A stretch of 64,000 nucleotides of DNA from Cucumis sativus (taxonomy: Eukaryota > Streptophyta > Magnoliopsida > Cucurbitales > Cucurbitaceae). Where the stretch lies: assembly GCF_000004075.3 (NCBI RefSeq), contig NC_026655.2, positions 13,935,489-13,999,488 of the forward strand, in the 5' to 3' direction. Positions within the stretch are counted from its first letter, which is position 1. Every line of letters begins with the position of its first letter. Below, in pieces: positions 11,144 through 22,149 of this stretch. Under the pieces are notes generated by a model. That model saw nothing but the letters and a program-made list of their open reading frames with translations, was not told the origin of the DNA and did no database searches. A program made the translations under genes and the position numbers.

Positions 11144-13258
11144 TTGAAGAAGAAGACGCAGAAAATGCCCCACAAAGTTTAGAGGATGGTGGTCAATCTA
11201 CTGTAGACGAGCTAAAAGAGGTGAACCTTGGTACAATAGAGGAACCACGTCCGACTTTCATTAGTGTGTCCCTCTCTAACGAAGAGGTGGATAAATACAT
11301 GAGTTTGCTCACCGAATACAGGGACATCTTTGCGTGGTCGTACAAGGAGATGCCAGGACTTGACCCAAAAGTAGCAGTCCATCATCTTGCAATTAAACCC
11401 GGATATCGACCGATTAAACAAGCACAACGACGTTTTCGACCGGAGCTTATCCCTCAAATCGAGGTGGAAGTCAACAAGTTGATCGAAGCAGGATTTATTC
11501 GCGAGGTCAAATATCCAACGTGGATAGCAAACATTGTCCCTGTTAGAAAAAAAAATGGACAACTTTGCGTTTGGGTAGACTTTCGCGATCTGAATAATGC
11601 ATGCCCTAACGATGATTTTCCCTTGCCCATCACCGAAATCATGGTTGATGCAACTACTGGACACGAGACGTTGTCATTTATGGATGGGTCGTCTGGATAT
11701 AATCAAATACGGATGGCCCTCTCAGATGAAGAAATGACAGCTTTCAGAACTCCAAAGGGAATATACTGTTACAAGGTGATGCCCTTTGGATTGAAAAATG
11801 TCGGTGCTACTTATCAACGTGCCATGCAGAAAGTGTTTGATGATATGTTGCACAAGTATGTTGAATGTTATGTTGATGATCTTGTAGTCAAAACAAAGAG
11901 ACGACAAGACCATTTGAAGGATCTAAAAGTCGTGTTTGACCGCTTGCGAAAATATCAGCTAAGGATGAACCCTCTCAAGTGTGCGTTTGGTGTAACTTCA
12001 GGAAAATTTCTTGGCTTCATTGTAAGGCATCGAGGGATCGAAATAGACCAGTCCAAGATTGATGCCATTCAGAAGATGTCAAGACCTAAAAGTTTGCATG
12101 ACCTAAGAAGTCTCCAAGGACGATTGGCTTACATCCGAAGGTTCATCTCTAACTTGGCCGGTCGGTGTCAACCTTTTCAAAAAGTTGATGAGAAAAGGAG
12201 AAAATTTTGTGTGGGATGAAGCTTGTCAGAAACTTTTGATAGCATAAAGAAATACTTGCTTACTCCCCCAGTGCTGGGAGCTCCAATACCTGACAAACCA
12301 CTAATATTGTCACTAATATTGTACATTGCTGCACAAGAAAGGGTCGTAGGAGCATTACTGGCACAAGAAGAGGTAAAGGGAAAGGAGCGTTCTCTCTACT
12401 ATCTAAGCAGAACATTAATTGGGGCTGAAGTTAACTATTCTCCCATCGAGAAGATGTGTCTTGCACTTTTCTTTGCCATTGATAAGTTGAGGCATTACAT
12501 GCAGGCCTTCACGGTTCATCTAGTGGCAAAAGCAGACCCTATAAAGTATGTTCTATCCAGGCCAATCATCTCTGGACGCTTAGCCAAATGGGCGGTTCTA
12601 CTCCAACAATATGACATTGTCTATATTCCCCAAAAGGCGATAAAAGGACAAGCGCTAGCAGACTTTTTAGCAGACCACCCAATTCCTTCGGATTGGAAGT
12701 TATGTGATGACCTACCAGACGATGAGGTTTTCTTCACAGAAGTTATGGAACCTTGGACTATGTACTTCGATGGTGCAGCTCGAAGAAGTGGTGCGGGGGC
12801 AGGCATTGTCCTCATTTCTTCCTGAGAAGCATATGTTGCCTTATAGCTTTGCACTTTCCGAATTGTGTTCAAACAATGTGGCTGAATATCAGGCTTTGAT
12901 AATTGGCCTTCAAATAGCATTAGAAATCGGAGTGTCATTCATAGAGGTCTATGGTGATTCAAAATTGATAATCAATCAACTCTCGCTTCAATATGACGTG
13001 AAACATGAAGACTTGAAGCCATATTTTGCTTATGCTCGACAATTGATGGAAAAGTTTGATAATGTGATGTTAGAACATGTCCCTAGAGTAGAAAATAAGA
13101 GAGCGGATGCATTGGCAAATTTAGCCACGACCTTGACCATGCCAGATGATGTAACTCTGAACATACCACTTTGTCAACGATGGATTATACCCCCAGTTAG
13201 GCCCGAATGTCAGGAAGTGAACATGGCAACATCCTATTTGATTGATGAAGAAGATTGA
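11144..13258 (+). pseudogene. Ty3/Tat pol: reverse transcriptase, RNase H and second (archaeal-type) RNase H
   Basis: The frame from about 11144 to 12219 encodes an RT with the motifs VRKKNGQLCVWVDFRDLN, PLPITEIMVD, FMDGSSGYNQI and the catalytic YVDD (in ECYVDDLVVKT). Frame breaks near 12175 and 12235 lead to 12223-12825, an RNase H domain (VVGALLAQEE, LYYLSRTLIGAEVNYSPIEK). A further break near 12822 leads to 13258, a second RNase H domain with MYFDGAARRSGAGAGIV, NNVAEYQALI and VYGDSKLIINQL. This duplicated RNase H is the mark of the Tat lineage. Protease, gag and integrase are missing, and no ATG starts the frame. It is dead as an element. Confidence 0.85.
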
Positions 13259-13477
13259 GCAAATTCACGGAGCGGATCTCGGTTGCAAGGTCCTAGAGGA
13301 AGGTGCAAAAAAAGATCGTGGGAGCAAAGTGGTTGAAGCGGAGGAGATCTAGGAGAGTCTAAATCTCAAAGCAAGTCAAGTGGAGTTTAAGAGTTGTCAA
13401 TGTGGTCGTATGGATCTTAGTTGCAAATGGTGGTCGACAATGTCTAGCTGCTAGGTCAAGACTTTGCTTTGATACCA
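13259..13477 (-). mobile_element. Copia leader with tRNA-Met primer-binding site
   Basis: On the minus strand TGGTATCAAAGCAAAG directly follows the LTR end (…CACA at 13478). This matches the initiator-tRNA-Met primer site (TGGTATCAGAGC) of copia elements apart from one base. The leader is cut at 13259 where it meets the Tat pol fragment. Confidence 0.6.
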
Positions 13478-13705
13478 TGTGAAAAATATTTTTATTGATT
13501 GAATAATACTGAATGATTTAGGTGAGAATAATGAGAAGATAAATTCACAAACCTATACAAGTAAATAAGAGAAGTGAGAAGTGATGTAATTACTCCTTAC
13601 ATTTATACAAGCAACAAATGATTAAGAGCCCTCATATTCTTCTGAATGATCCTAACAAATTTTGTTAAAGTCGCCCTCTACAAGCCAAGGAACATCAACC
13701 ACGTA
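13478..13705 (-). repeat. Copia-type LTR (right boundary approximate)
   Basis: Starts on the plus strand as TGTGAAAAATATTTTT, immediately beside the primer-binding site. The far end is not fixed; a CA at about 13700 is the guess used here. I see no second LTR. Confidence 0.4.
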
Positions 13706-14440
13706 AATCATAAATCCCAAGTAAAATGCCAAATCTTCCTACTCCATTTAACACTTGCATCAATATGATTCTGGGGAAGAAGACAAAAAGATATCAACTA
13801 ATACTTTCTTTTGCCATAAAAGACACAACCCTCTCCCTTACCACCTTCCCTCCTAACCCTCAAGCAACCATCAAAATTACACCAAATTTTCACCCTATTT
13901 CTCAACTCTTCTTTACACTTCGTTTCTGATAAAGAAAGAAGCAAAGGAGTTTTATCACCATTTTATAACACTGGCACATTTTTTTAGATATCAATAGAAA
14001 GAGATGAATCGATATAAAAAAAAATTCAAATCACAAAAAAGAATAAATAAATAAATAAACATTAAATTTTGATTTTGATTTTAGTGGGTGAAAACGTTGG
14101 TTTGATATTTGCAAGAGTATTTCTTAATATTTTTTCTAAGCTGAGTGGTATTTTTGAAGCTTTTTTCATGGTTTTTTTTTTTTGAACAAAAGTTTAACAA
14201 TTTTCCTCCAAAATTATCGATAAGAGTAATTTTTTAATCATTTTCGAAAATTGAATAACATTTTTTAAATTTTTATGCCGTTTTTATAATTTCACCTCTA
14301 AAATATTGTAATTAGTTAGTGTTTTTTTTAAAATGATTGTTCTTAGAAAAATCCTTTAAATTTGTATCCTCTAATACAAATATCTCACTCAATTACCTTA
14401 GCGTAATCGGAAATAAACATAACAATAATAAAATAAAATC
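13706..14440. other. Intergenic DNA
   Basis: AT-rich with poly-T stretches. An open frame at 13726-13929 shows no recognisable domain. No gene is called. Confidence 0.5.
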
Positions 14441-14532
14441 TAACATCAATCAAATATAACAAAAGTGAGGATAAGATTTAGGGAAAAATAAATAAATCCA
14501 ACTAACAAAGTGGATATTTCTCCCAAACTCAG

Positions 14533-14542
14533 TATTTAAATA
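14533..14542 (+). promoter_or_regulatory. TATA-like element of F-box gene B
   Basis: TATTTAAATA lies about 66 bp before the ATG and is conserved at the same place in the inverted copy (3454-3463). Confidence 0.45.
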
Positions 14543-14607
14543 ACATCGTAAAGGGATTCATATCATAATTATTCAATCACCCACAAAACAAAATCCTAAC
14601 TTCTTCC

Positions 14608-15804
14608 ATGGACACAATGACTTGGGGAGAGGGGCTTCCAACGGATATTGCTATCTCAATCTTCTCTAAACTCATTATCTCCAATTTGAGAGTATGCAGA
14701 CTTGTTTGTAAAACTTGGAATGCTATGGTTTTAGATTATGCTCACTCTTATAAACTCAACAATGATTTCCTTCTCTCTGTCTCTGATGTAGTCCCCAATC
14801 CTAGAAGTAGTTGGCTATGCAATGCTAGGATGTATTGTTTCCGTTCTGATCCTACCAAACGCTTGGATGTATATTTGGATTTTTTTGAATTGGAAGGAAG
14901 TAAATCTGCCTTTTCGGTACCCTTCGACGACGGGGACTGGTCCAGGGTCACAATGATGTGTTACTGCAATGGCCTACTGTTTGTTTGCAAAAGCAAACTT
15001 AACACAGTGTGTCATGGCATATTTAATCCCACCACTAATGAGTTTCACCATGTTCCTAAAATATTTTGTGATATTTACCACTTTGGTTTAGGTTACATTC
15101 CTTCAACAAAGGAATACAAATTATTTAGGGCTACTCGTTCAGATTTGATTATGTGTAGGACACAACAAGAATCTATCAGACAACGACCTATTACCATAAT
15201 AGATGTTTTTGACTTTGGTAGAAACAAATGGAGGCAACTTCATTCCCTACCTTATCTCATTGACGATGGTGGTATTTACATGGATGGAGTCGTCTATTTT
15301 GTGGGAAAAGTAAAAAATAAACCAAATGACTATGCCATCTATGCTCTCGATGTTGAAACTGAAAAAATTGAATTGAGTGCTGTCTTGAAAGCTGGACGTG
15401 GCCCAAGCTCTTCCCGCTCGCGAATACTACAATCTAATGGCATTGTTTATGCCATTATTTACGTCAACCTACCAACAACAACAACTCATTCCCAAGTGAT
15501 GCAAGGCGTTCAAGTGTGGAGGATGCAAAAGAAAAACTCATGGATCAGAGAATTTGAGATCAGAAAATTTGTTATGAATGGCATGCCAGGCTCAATTATC
15601 CTTATCAAAGCGGAAGAGGTTTTGTGTAAGTTTGGTGGATCCAGTTTTTGCTGGTATAATGCTTCCACAAGGACGAAGAAGATGATTAGGAAGACTAAAA
15701 GTAAGTGCTTAGTGGGCATTTGTCAAATAGAAACCTTGAACTTTGGCTTACTTCGAAACATTTTAGCTGGTGATGGGAAGGAGAACCGTTATAATTCTAA
15801 TTAG
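14608..15804 (+). CDS. F-box protein with F-box-associated domain, full-length copy
   Basis: Encodes 398 residues in one exon. The F-box is at about residues 7-50 (GLPTDIAISIFSKL; LRVCRLVCKTWNAMV), followed by an FBA type 1 region with CNGLLFVCKSK, HGIFNPTTNEFHHVP, GLGYIPSTKEYKL and GGIYMDGVVYF. It would act as substrate adaptor of an SCF ubiquitin ligase; the substrate is unknown. It is near identical to the minus-strand gene at 2381-3388 but keeps the segment between VWRMQKK and KCLVGICQ that the other lacks, so this is the intact version. The start is supported by the shared upstream TATTTAAATA and conserved leader. Confidence 0.87.
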   Translation: MDTMTWGEGLPTDIAISIFSKLIISNLRVCRLVCKTWNAMVLDYAHSYKLNNDFLLSVSDVVPNPRSSWLCNARMYCFRSDPTKRLDVYLDFFELEGSKSAFSVPFDDGDWSRVTMMCYCNGLLFVCKSKLNTVCHGIFNPTTNEFHHVPKIFCDIYHFGLGYIPSTKEYKLFRATRSDLIMCRTQQESIRQRPITIIDVFDFGRNKWRQLHSLPYLIDDGGIYMDGVVYFVGKVKNKPNDYAIYALDVETEKIELSAVLKAGRGPSSSRSRILQSNGIVYAIIYVNLPTTTTHSQVMQGVQVWRMQKKNSWIREFEIRKFVMNGMPGSIILIKAEEVLCKFGGSSFCWYNASTRTKKMIRKTKSKCLVGICQIETLNFGLLRNILAGDGKENRYNSN

Positions 15805-15843
15805 AAGCAAAAGGAGAACGATGAAAAGCAGAAGGCAGGTTAG

Positions 15844-17416
15844 GTTGAAGATTATGGTTCGCTTTTGTTTTTTCACACACCATGTAATCAACAGTTAGTT
15901 TTTTTTCCGCATGCACCATGTAATCAGAACGCCAAATTTGATTGGAATTAGAACATATAATTGTAGGATGTGTTTCTAAATATAAATAGGTTATGATCAA
16001 AATTGTAATTAGTAGAATGTGTTTTTAAATTTGAATTAAAATTATGTTTAAGATTGGCTTCATATTGGTTTTTGTATGTATTATGAATTTATCTAATGTT
16101 AATTTTTTTTAATAAGTTTTTGAAAATGCAATATTTTAATAAATCTTTCGGTTAAATTTTAATTTAGATTAAAAAACATAGCAGCAAAAGGCCTTATACA
16201 TGAAGGGAAGTGAGTCGTCACATCAGTTGTTAAGAAACGTGAATCTTTTTGGTTTTCCTTATGGTTTTTACTACTAAAAAACTTTTTATCAGATTGCAAC
16301 CCCATATACTCAAAATTCAATTGAATTTAACTCAAAATTTGGTACATTAAACATTGTCGGTTTAGTAGGATTGGCCATTGGCATGTTATTGAGTATCACA
16401 CGCCTCAATCAATCCACCAAATCAGTAGTGGGGTTGATGCGTGAGATCCACATTTTCTCAATTTAAGTGTTTGAAAAAATGCCAAGCTCACCCAGTGGGG
16501 TCAATAGGAATGAGATTTTGAAATAATGGTCGTGGCTGTTGATTATTCATCAATTTGGTGGCCAGAAACTCCATCTAATCAAGTAATTGCTTTGTTTTTT
16601 CTCCCCCCCTCGCTTTGGATTCTTTTGAACCTGATGGAGAAATTTTGATGCTACTATGAGGTTTGTACTGATGTTGTATTTACATTGAGTGTTTTTCAAG
16701 TTTTACTGTTAACAGATAGAATTAAGTTTAGAGGAAAGAACTTACTCAAATTGGTATAATGGGTTGAGGGAGGAACACATGCAAAAAGATGTTTCCTACA
16801 TACAGCCAAAAGTATATACAAGCTAGATTTGAGCTTCAACAATGGTCCCAAGCGTGATGAATGGTTTTCATTTCCATAAAGTTCACGGCAAGTTGAAGTT
16901 CTCCTAAAGCACGCCCCCCCCCCCCCCCCCCCCAACTACCATATTCTCCAACACAATTGTTCTGGTGAAATAATAGTTGAAAACAATTATTGAAAAGGAC
17001 TAGTACATTGGATATCATCAGCAGACTTTCATGCCTTCAACCCTTTTTTATGATACCTAAAGTCTCGAGGATGGAAAAAGGAGATAAAAGAAATTTATGA
17101 CTTTAGTGATATTAGTTAGTTTACTAAGGTTAGTAGTTACACCCCAACATGCTGTTCTAAAAACTGAACTCTCATTGTACTAAAACTGTGATGAAATTCC
17201 CATTTTTCAGTTCCTTCGACTAACTCATGTATTTGACATAAAATTCTGATGTTGCACAATGAATATTAGGAAAGAAAAAAAATACATGGAACATTTTGAA
17301 GCATATCTTTCCAGGATGACTGTACTGTACGCTTCCCTTAGCAGCATCAAAGAAGGGAGTTCAAAAGAACCAAAGTAGAACCCCAAATGCTTTTCTTTTT
17401 GATCTATTGAATTCTT
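15844..17416. other. Intergenic DNA, 3' flank of the kinase gene
   Basis: No coding region recognised. The last 200 bp probably hold the 3' UTR of the minus-strand kinase gene. A 20-base C run is listed separately. Confidence 0.5.
16914..16933. repeat. Homopolymer of 20 C
   Basis: Twenty consecutive C (poly-G on the minus strand), which is rare in AT-rich plant DNA. It could form a G-quadruplex on the minus strand. Its exact length may be an assembly estimate. Confidence 0.9.
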
Positions 17417-18991
17417 CTAAGCTGATGGTTCGATGTCCTTGAGAAGTCCAACTATCTGCTGCATGCTTGGTCGTTTCGATGGAAGGTCGGCTGTGCATAG
17501 ATAAGCAATCTTAAGGGCCTCCTCCATTTGATCATCTGGTCCTGTACCTCGAATTTTTGGATCAATAGCTCTTAATCCTTGATTCTTTCTCACAAGTCCT
17601 CTTACCCAACTCACCAAGTCGGCTTCTTTTCCCTCTGGATAGTCATCACCAATTGGCTTCTTACCAGTAACTAGTTCAAACAGGACAACACCAAAGCAGT
17701 ATACATCAGTTTTGGGTGTTACAGGGTCATTCTCAGGCTGCAAAAACTCTGGTGGCGCGTAACCAGGTGAACCACGCGAAATCTCTTCACTTAGACCATT
17801 GCCAAAAACCTTTGCCAATCCAAAATCTGACAATCTGGGCTCTAAGTTATAATCCAGGAAAACGCTACTGGCTTTAACATCTCTATGAATGATCGGAGGT
17901 GAGCACCCATGATGAAGAAATGCAAGTGCTCGAGCAGTACCCAATGCAATTTTGTGGCGGAATCTCCAAGTCGTTAACATACCTTCTGAACCAACATTTT
18001 CTATTCCATTGTTGTCAACTTCTTCCCATGTATCTGTACTCCAGTCTTCTGTTGTTTGAACACCCAGTGGCAAGTCATGCAGCAAATTCTGCAACGTCCC
18101 ATTCTCCATATAATCATAGATGGCAATTCTTTGATCCCCAGCCAAGCAATATCCAGTTAATGGCACAAGATTGGGGTGTTTAATTCGTCCGAGATACTCA
18201 AGTTCTCTTGCAGCTTCCCGTTCCGTCAATGTAGAACCATGGACCAAAACTTTCACAGCCACATGAATTCCTCCAGGTAGAAATCCTCTATAGACGGGTC
18301 CAAACTTACCCTCTGCCAATAGGGTACCCCTGTCGAAATTAGAAGTTGCAGACAAGAGATCTGCAAAGGTTATATTCAACAATGGCTTCTGAAAAATTAC
18401 TACCGAGACCGATGTTGCCTGCTTAACATCAGCCACCCATGTGGTTGAATCAGTTTGGAAAGAGAAGGGCCCTGAAATATTTTGCTCTTCTTTGTAAGAG
18501 GCCTGCTTTACCACCCATGTCCTGCTTTTCCTTCTGCATCCGAATGCTAGAAATATCACGGCTAAAAGTAAGCAGATCATGGAGAAAGTAACAGCCAGAG
18601 CCAGCTTCGAGACCTCATGTTTACTGGGTTTTCTAACGAAGAGACTCGGATTTGCAGCAATGGGGCAGCTGTTTGCTGACCCAAGGAAGGCTGCTTGGAG
18701 GGTTTTGAAGGAAATTTTAGAATCACAAAAGGTCAAATTATTGTAGGAGAAGTTGAATCTCTCCATCCATGGCAGTTTTTCTAAGAGAGATAAAGGGATT
18801 TCTCCACTCAAATTATTATGCGAAACATCAAGAATTTGAAGGTTTTTTACGCTCAAAGACGGGATTCTGCCCGTGAGATGATTCTGGGAGATGTCAAGGG
18901 TATTCAGATGACTCAATTGTGAGATTCCAGGAGGAATGTGATTGGTGAGGCCGGATTTGGATAGATTAAGGTATTCTAAACTTGAAAGCAA
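17417..18991 (-). pseudogene. LRR receptor-like kinase (At2g24230-like), N-terminally truncated
   Basis: The minus-strand frame gives about 524 residues. It has the last three or four leucine-rich repeats ([32 protein letters not shown]), a cysteine-containing linker, a transmembrane segment (about residues 128-149, [20 protein letters not shown]) and a full kinase domain. Kinase marks are [16 protein letters not shown], the catalytic loop [17 protein letters not shown] and the C-lobe [12 protein letters not shown]. The family is normally about 850 residues with a signal peptide and a long ectodomain. Here the frame opens at a TTG with a TGA about 14 codons upstream, and no ATG precedes the LRRs. 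Homology ends near 18990, where CACTA-element sequence begins. The kinase part is unbroken, so loss was recent or the remainder may still be transcribed. Confidence 0.85.
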
Positions 18992-19387
18992 ACTAACATG
19001 AGGAAATTCATATTTTCACCATTTTTCTTTTAAACAATTTTTTCCCTCTTTTAATTTCCCCCCATTTCCCTTTCCCCCAATTTCTAAAAAAACCCCTAAG
19101 TTTTTCCTCCTATCTTTTTTCCTCCTCCCCCGTTTTCTCCCATCACCAAACGACCACCTCCCCGTTTGTCTTCCCCGTTACTCTCACTATTCGTGCGCCA
19201 CCACCTCTGATCGTTTGTTGACAGTTTTTGTTCGTCTTTCCCGTTCTTGCGTCATCACCTCCTCGTTCGTTAGCATCCATATGAGTCATATTCATGTTTA
19301 ATGAAAATAATGAGCAAGCGAGGATGAGGAGATCCGAATGCCATCCTCTCATAAGAGAAACAAGAACTAGTAAGTTCACCCATGGCT

Positions 19388-19542
19388 TCTCTATGGCGGA
19401 GATGGAGAATTTAACCTCCATTTGCGACATCGTACTTCCTCCCCTGCCATTTGATTCACCAATCACCACTATTGCTACTGCCAAGAAAGCGTTTTATGAA
19501 GTATTCGGTTTGCAATCCCCGACTCCTGACGAGGTAAGTTGA
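19388..19542 (+). pseudogene. Unidentified captured exon
   Basis: An open frame reads [19 protein letters not shown], continues through [19 protein letters not shown] and stops at a GTAAGT donor (19533). The splice site and codon pattern suggest a former exon. I do not recognise the family. The piece CCATTTGCGACA is also present in the CACTA end near 43935 (minus). Confidence 0.4.
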
Positions 19543-19649
19543 TTTATGTTCATTTTGTAAGATTTGTAAGATTTTCATTCGAAACAGCTCGTCAATTTTT
19601 TCAATAATTCAATATTACATAACAAATGTTTGTCGGTGAGATTAATATG

Positions 19650-20007
19650 GTAAGATTGAGAATTTGCATAATGGTACATGACAATATTTTGAGTGGTTCA
19701 ATTCCAAGGGAGTTGGGGATATTAACAAATTTGAAAAGTTTGTTTCTAGATAATAACTACTTCTCTCGGCTTTTACCATCTTCATTGGGAAATTTGAGTT
19801 CTTTGTTATTCTTGTAAGTACTTTTAAAAAATGGTCATTTTTTTAGGTTGAAAAAACAAAGGGCTTTTAACTTTATGTAATTATATGCCTTCAATTTACT
19901 TTTATGTAATTATATGCCTTCAATTTTAATATCAGTGAAGCACATGGCAGCCGTTTTAGTGGGATGATTCCAGCATCGTTTGGAGCTTTGACATCTTTGA
20001 AGAGATT
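19650..20007 (+). pseudogene. Two LRR exons from an LRR-VIII-type receptor kinase
   Basis: The first exon runs to a GTAAGT donor at 19814 and encodes [20 protein letters not shown] and [15 protein letters not shown]. The second (19936-20007) lies between TATCAG and GTAAGT, is exactly 72 nt, and encodes SRFSGMIPASFGALTSLKRL. Exons of 72 nt per repeat are typical of LRR-VIII/RKF1-like kinases, so these come from a different gene than the kinase at 17.4 kb. No kinase domain follows; the next exons belong to another family. Confidence 0.65.
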
Positions 20008-20118
20008 GTAAGTCTTTGTATTTTCTTAATTAAGTTTGAAATTCAAATGAAATGTTTAGTTATTTGGTATTGGTTATTTTGTGATCTCCTTGAAATTTGA
20101 GGGTTTTTTTTTGTGTAG

Positions 20119-20472
20119 GTGTGGAAAGGCGGCGGCCAGCGGATCCATGATATTGTGAATGTTTTGGAGAGCTTCGGGGTGGGGAATTTAATTTGATTTT
20201 TTTGTTTTGTTTTATGTTTAATGAAGTCGTCTTGTGTTTAGTCTTATTATGTGTAGTGCTGATTTAAGACTGTGTTTTCCCTCTTTGTTTTGTAGGTTCT
20301 ATCGAAAAAGGTGAAAAATAAGTACAGCTGGAATGGGTTTGGAGCACTCCCTAAGGCTTTACAAGATCTTAATGTAAGTTGATTTGGTTTTCCTAGGGAG
20401 AAATTAAGTTGGAAATACCCTAATTTGTTTTGAATTGTTTGATAGGAAGAGGGATTGTGGGAGTGCATCTGA
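20119..20472 (+). pseudogene. Atypical E2F (DEL/E2FE-like) DNA-binding domain exons
   Basis: Three exon-like pieces with splice sites. 20119 to about 20180 follows TGTGTAG and encodes QRIHDIVNVLESFGV, matching the E2F winged-helix motif RRIYDIVNVLES. 20296-20373, between TTTGTAG and GTAAGT, encodes VLSKKVKNKYSWNGFGALP then KALQDLN. 20446 onward, after GATAG, encodes EEGLWECI and then hits TGA. Atypical E2Fs bind E2F sites without a DP partner and restrain endoreduplication. This copy is a fragment with a damaged first exon (KGGGQR for the usual ERRR), so it is not functional. Confidence 0.7.
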
Positions 20473-20473
20473 C

Positions 20474-22149
20474 GGTGTGGTTTAGCTTTTAGGTTGTTTG
20501 CTTTTGGATATAGATCAAAACAATGGCGTGGTTTAGTTTGTTTAGCTCAATCAAAAGATCATTAAGAACTTGTTCAATCAAGTTGATTTTCTGTTGTTGC
20601 TGGTGTTTTCAATTAATTTAATAGCATGAGACTTTCTCTTGCTTTTTAGCTACTTTATGCTTAAAGTTAATTTAAAGTATTCTCTGGATATGCTTCATGT
20701 TTTGTTGACTATGTTGAAAAGCTAACCATTTAAAACTTCTAAAAACTATATTTTAATTTAAAGTATTTTCTTTTTTTATTCTTGCAGTGATTTTGAATAA
20801 CTTGCTCTTTTTGAATGGCTTCTTTCTTGATATGGTTTACTTAGTTTTAGTGAATTAACACTTATGCAATTGAGAATAAATGTGCTGGTGCTTAGCTTAG
20901 TTAGTTGTCATGAATTCTTCATCTAGAAACCTTCATGTTGGTCTTAGTAAACAAAGTTACAATTTTGTGGAGCAGTGTGGCTATGGAAATTGATTGGATA
21001 TGATGGTAGAATGAGCCCTCTTACTTTTGAAAATTAATCCATGACTCGGATGAGAAATAGCGGATCTTGTGATATTCTTGGATTGGATTAGTTTCTAATT
21101 GTGTTGTAATTATGCTCATTTTTATTTGTAAACATATCAAAATATTTACTTACATCTTTGACATATCAAAAGGCTTAGCTGAATAATTCTACCAAAGAGG
21201 TATGATTAGGAAATTATCTATGCACTTGTTTAGAAATTAAACCACTCTCTATTATCTTAGCAAATATCTAATATACCAAGTCAACAAAGTTCATTTGCAG
21301 GTACTTTATATTTTGTTAGACAAAGTTTCTAAATAGTTTTTATATAGAAGGCCTTTTATTGGTTCCTCTTTCCATTGCTAAGTTTGACGAGATTGAAAAT
21401 GTTAGAAACTTAGACATATTTACTTGTATTACAGAGATTTACTTCGACAATATTTGTTCTATAGCTTGTACAACTATCTTGTTGATTTTTCTTGAATGAA
21501 TCATGTATTTAAGATCAATCAGTTTTTTTTGTTCGTCTACCTTTTGTAGTTATTGCATATGGTATATTAGATAGTTTTTTTTGTTGACTGAGTCTTTATA
21601 GTTCTTCACATTTAAGTCCTCAATGCTATATGCTAGTTGGAGTTATCAAGTAATCTAAGTATTAACTTTAATATTTTTGGTTTCATATTAGATTGATACA
21701 AGGAGTTCATATATATAGTCAATTCGAGTTGGATGAAGTGCGCATGGAGCTTGCTGATTTTTTGGGTGGCCACATTTGATTTTATGGTGATTTAAATATA
21801 TTTTGGGTTAGATAAACAAATTTTTGTTGATACTAGATATATATAGGTCTGATATTTTGTTAATATCTAGGTGAATTAGTTTAGTTGATATTTTTGTTGA
21901 TACACCTATAGTTAGGCTGTTGTTGTTAGAAAAGTTAGGCTAACTATACATGTATGTATAGATATTATATGTGTTAAAATATTATTAAAAGTTCTTTGAT
22001 GGAAATTAAAGTTAGTTCATTCAATTGTTCAACAAGTGTGTACTTTAGCACATTTGTACACGTACTCGATCTCTTGCATTACTTATATACATTTGGCTTC
22101 AAAATAGGTGCACAAAACATTATGAAGATATTTTAAAATATATAATTTT
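20474..22149. other. Interior of the CACTA-type element, no coding region seen
   Basis: T-rich, intron-like sequence without recognisable exons or transposase. Confidence 0.4.

Larger units (their letters stand above)
10030..13258 (+). mobile_element. Rearranged Ty3/Tat fragment: 3' leader, LTR, then pol
   Basis: The order is unusual. 10030-10667 matches the 3' untranslated leader seen before the LTR at 33283. 10668 to about 11140 is an LTR beginning TGTTGAATA after a polypurine tract (GAAAAGGGAG). The pol remnant follows without a primer-binding site or gag. A deletion, or recombination between tandem copies, must have joined LTR and pol near 11140. Confidence 0.75.
14441..15843 (+). repeat. 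Inverted duplication arm B
   Basis: Partner of 2363-3552 in opposite orientation, covering about 165 bp of promoter, the whole F-box gene and about 40 bp past it. The arms are about 10.9 kb apart. Confidence 0.88.

Noticed and set aside
16696-17018. Glycine-rich frames on the minus strand
   Set aside because: Created by the 20-base C run and not by a protein family.
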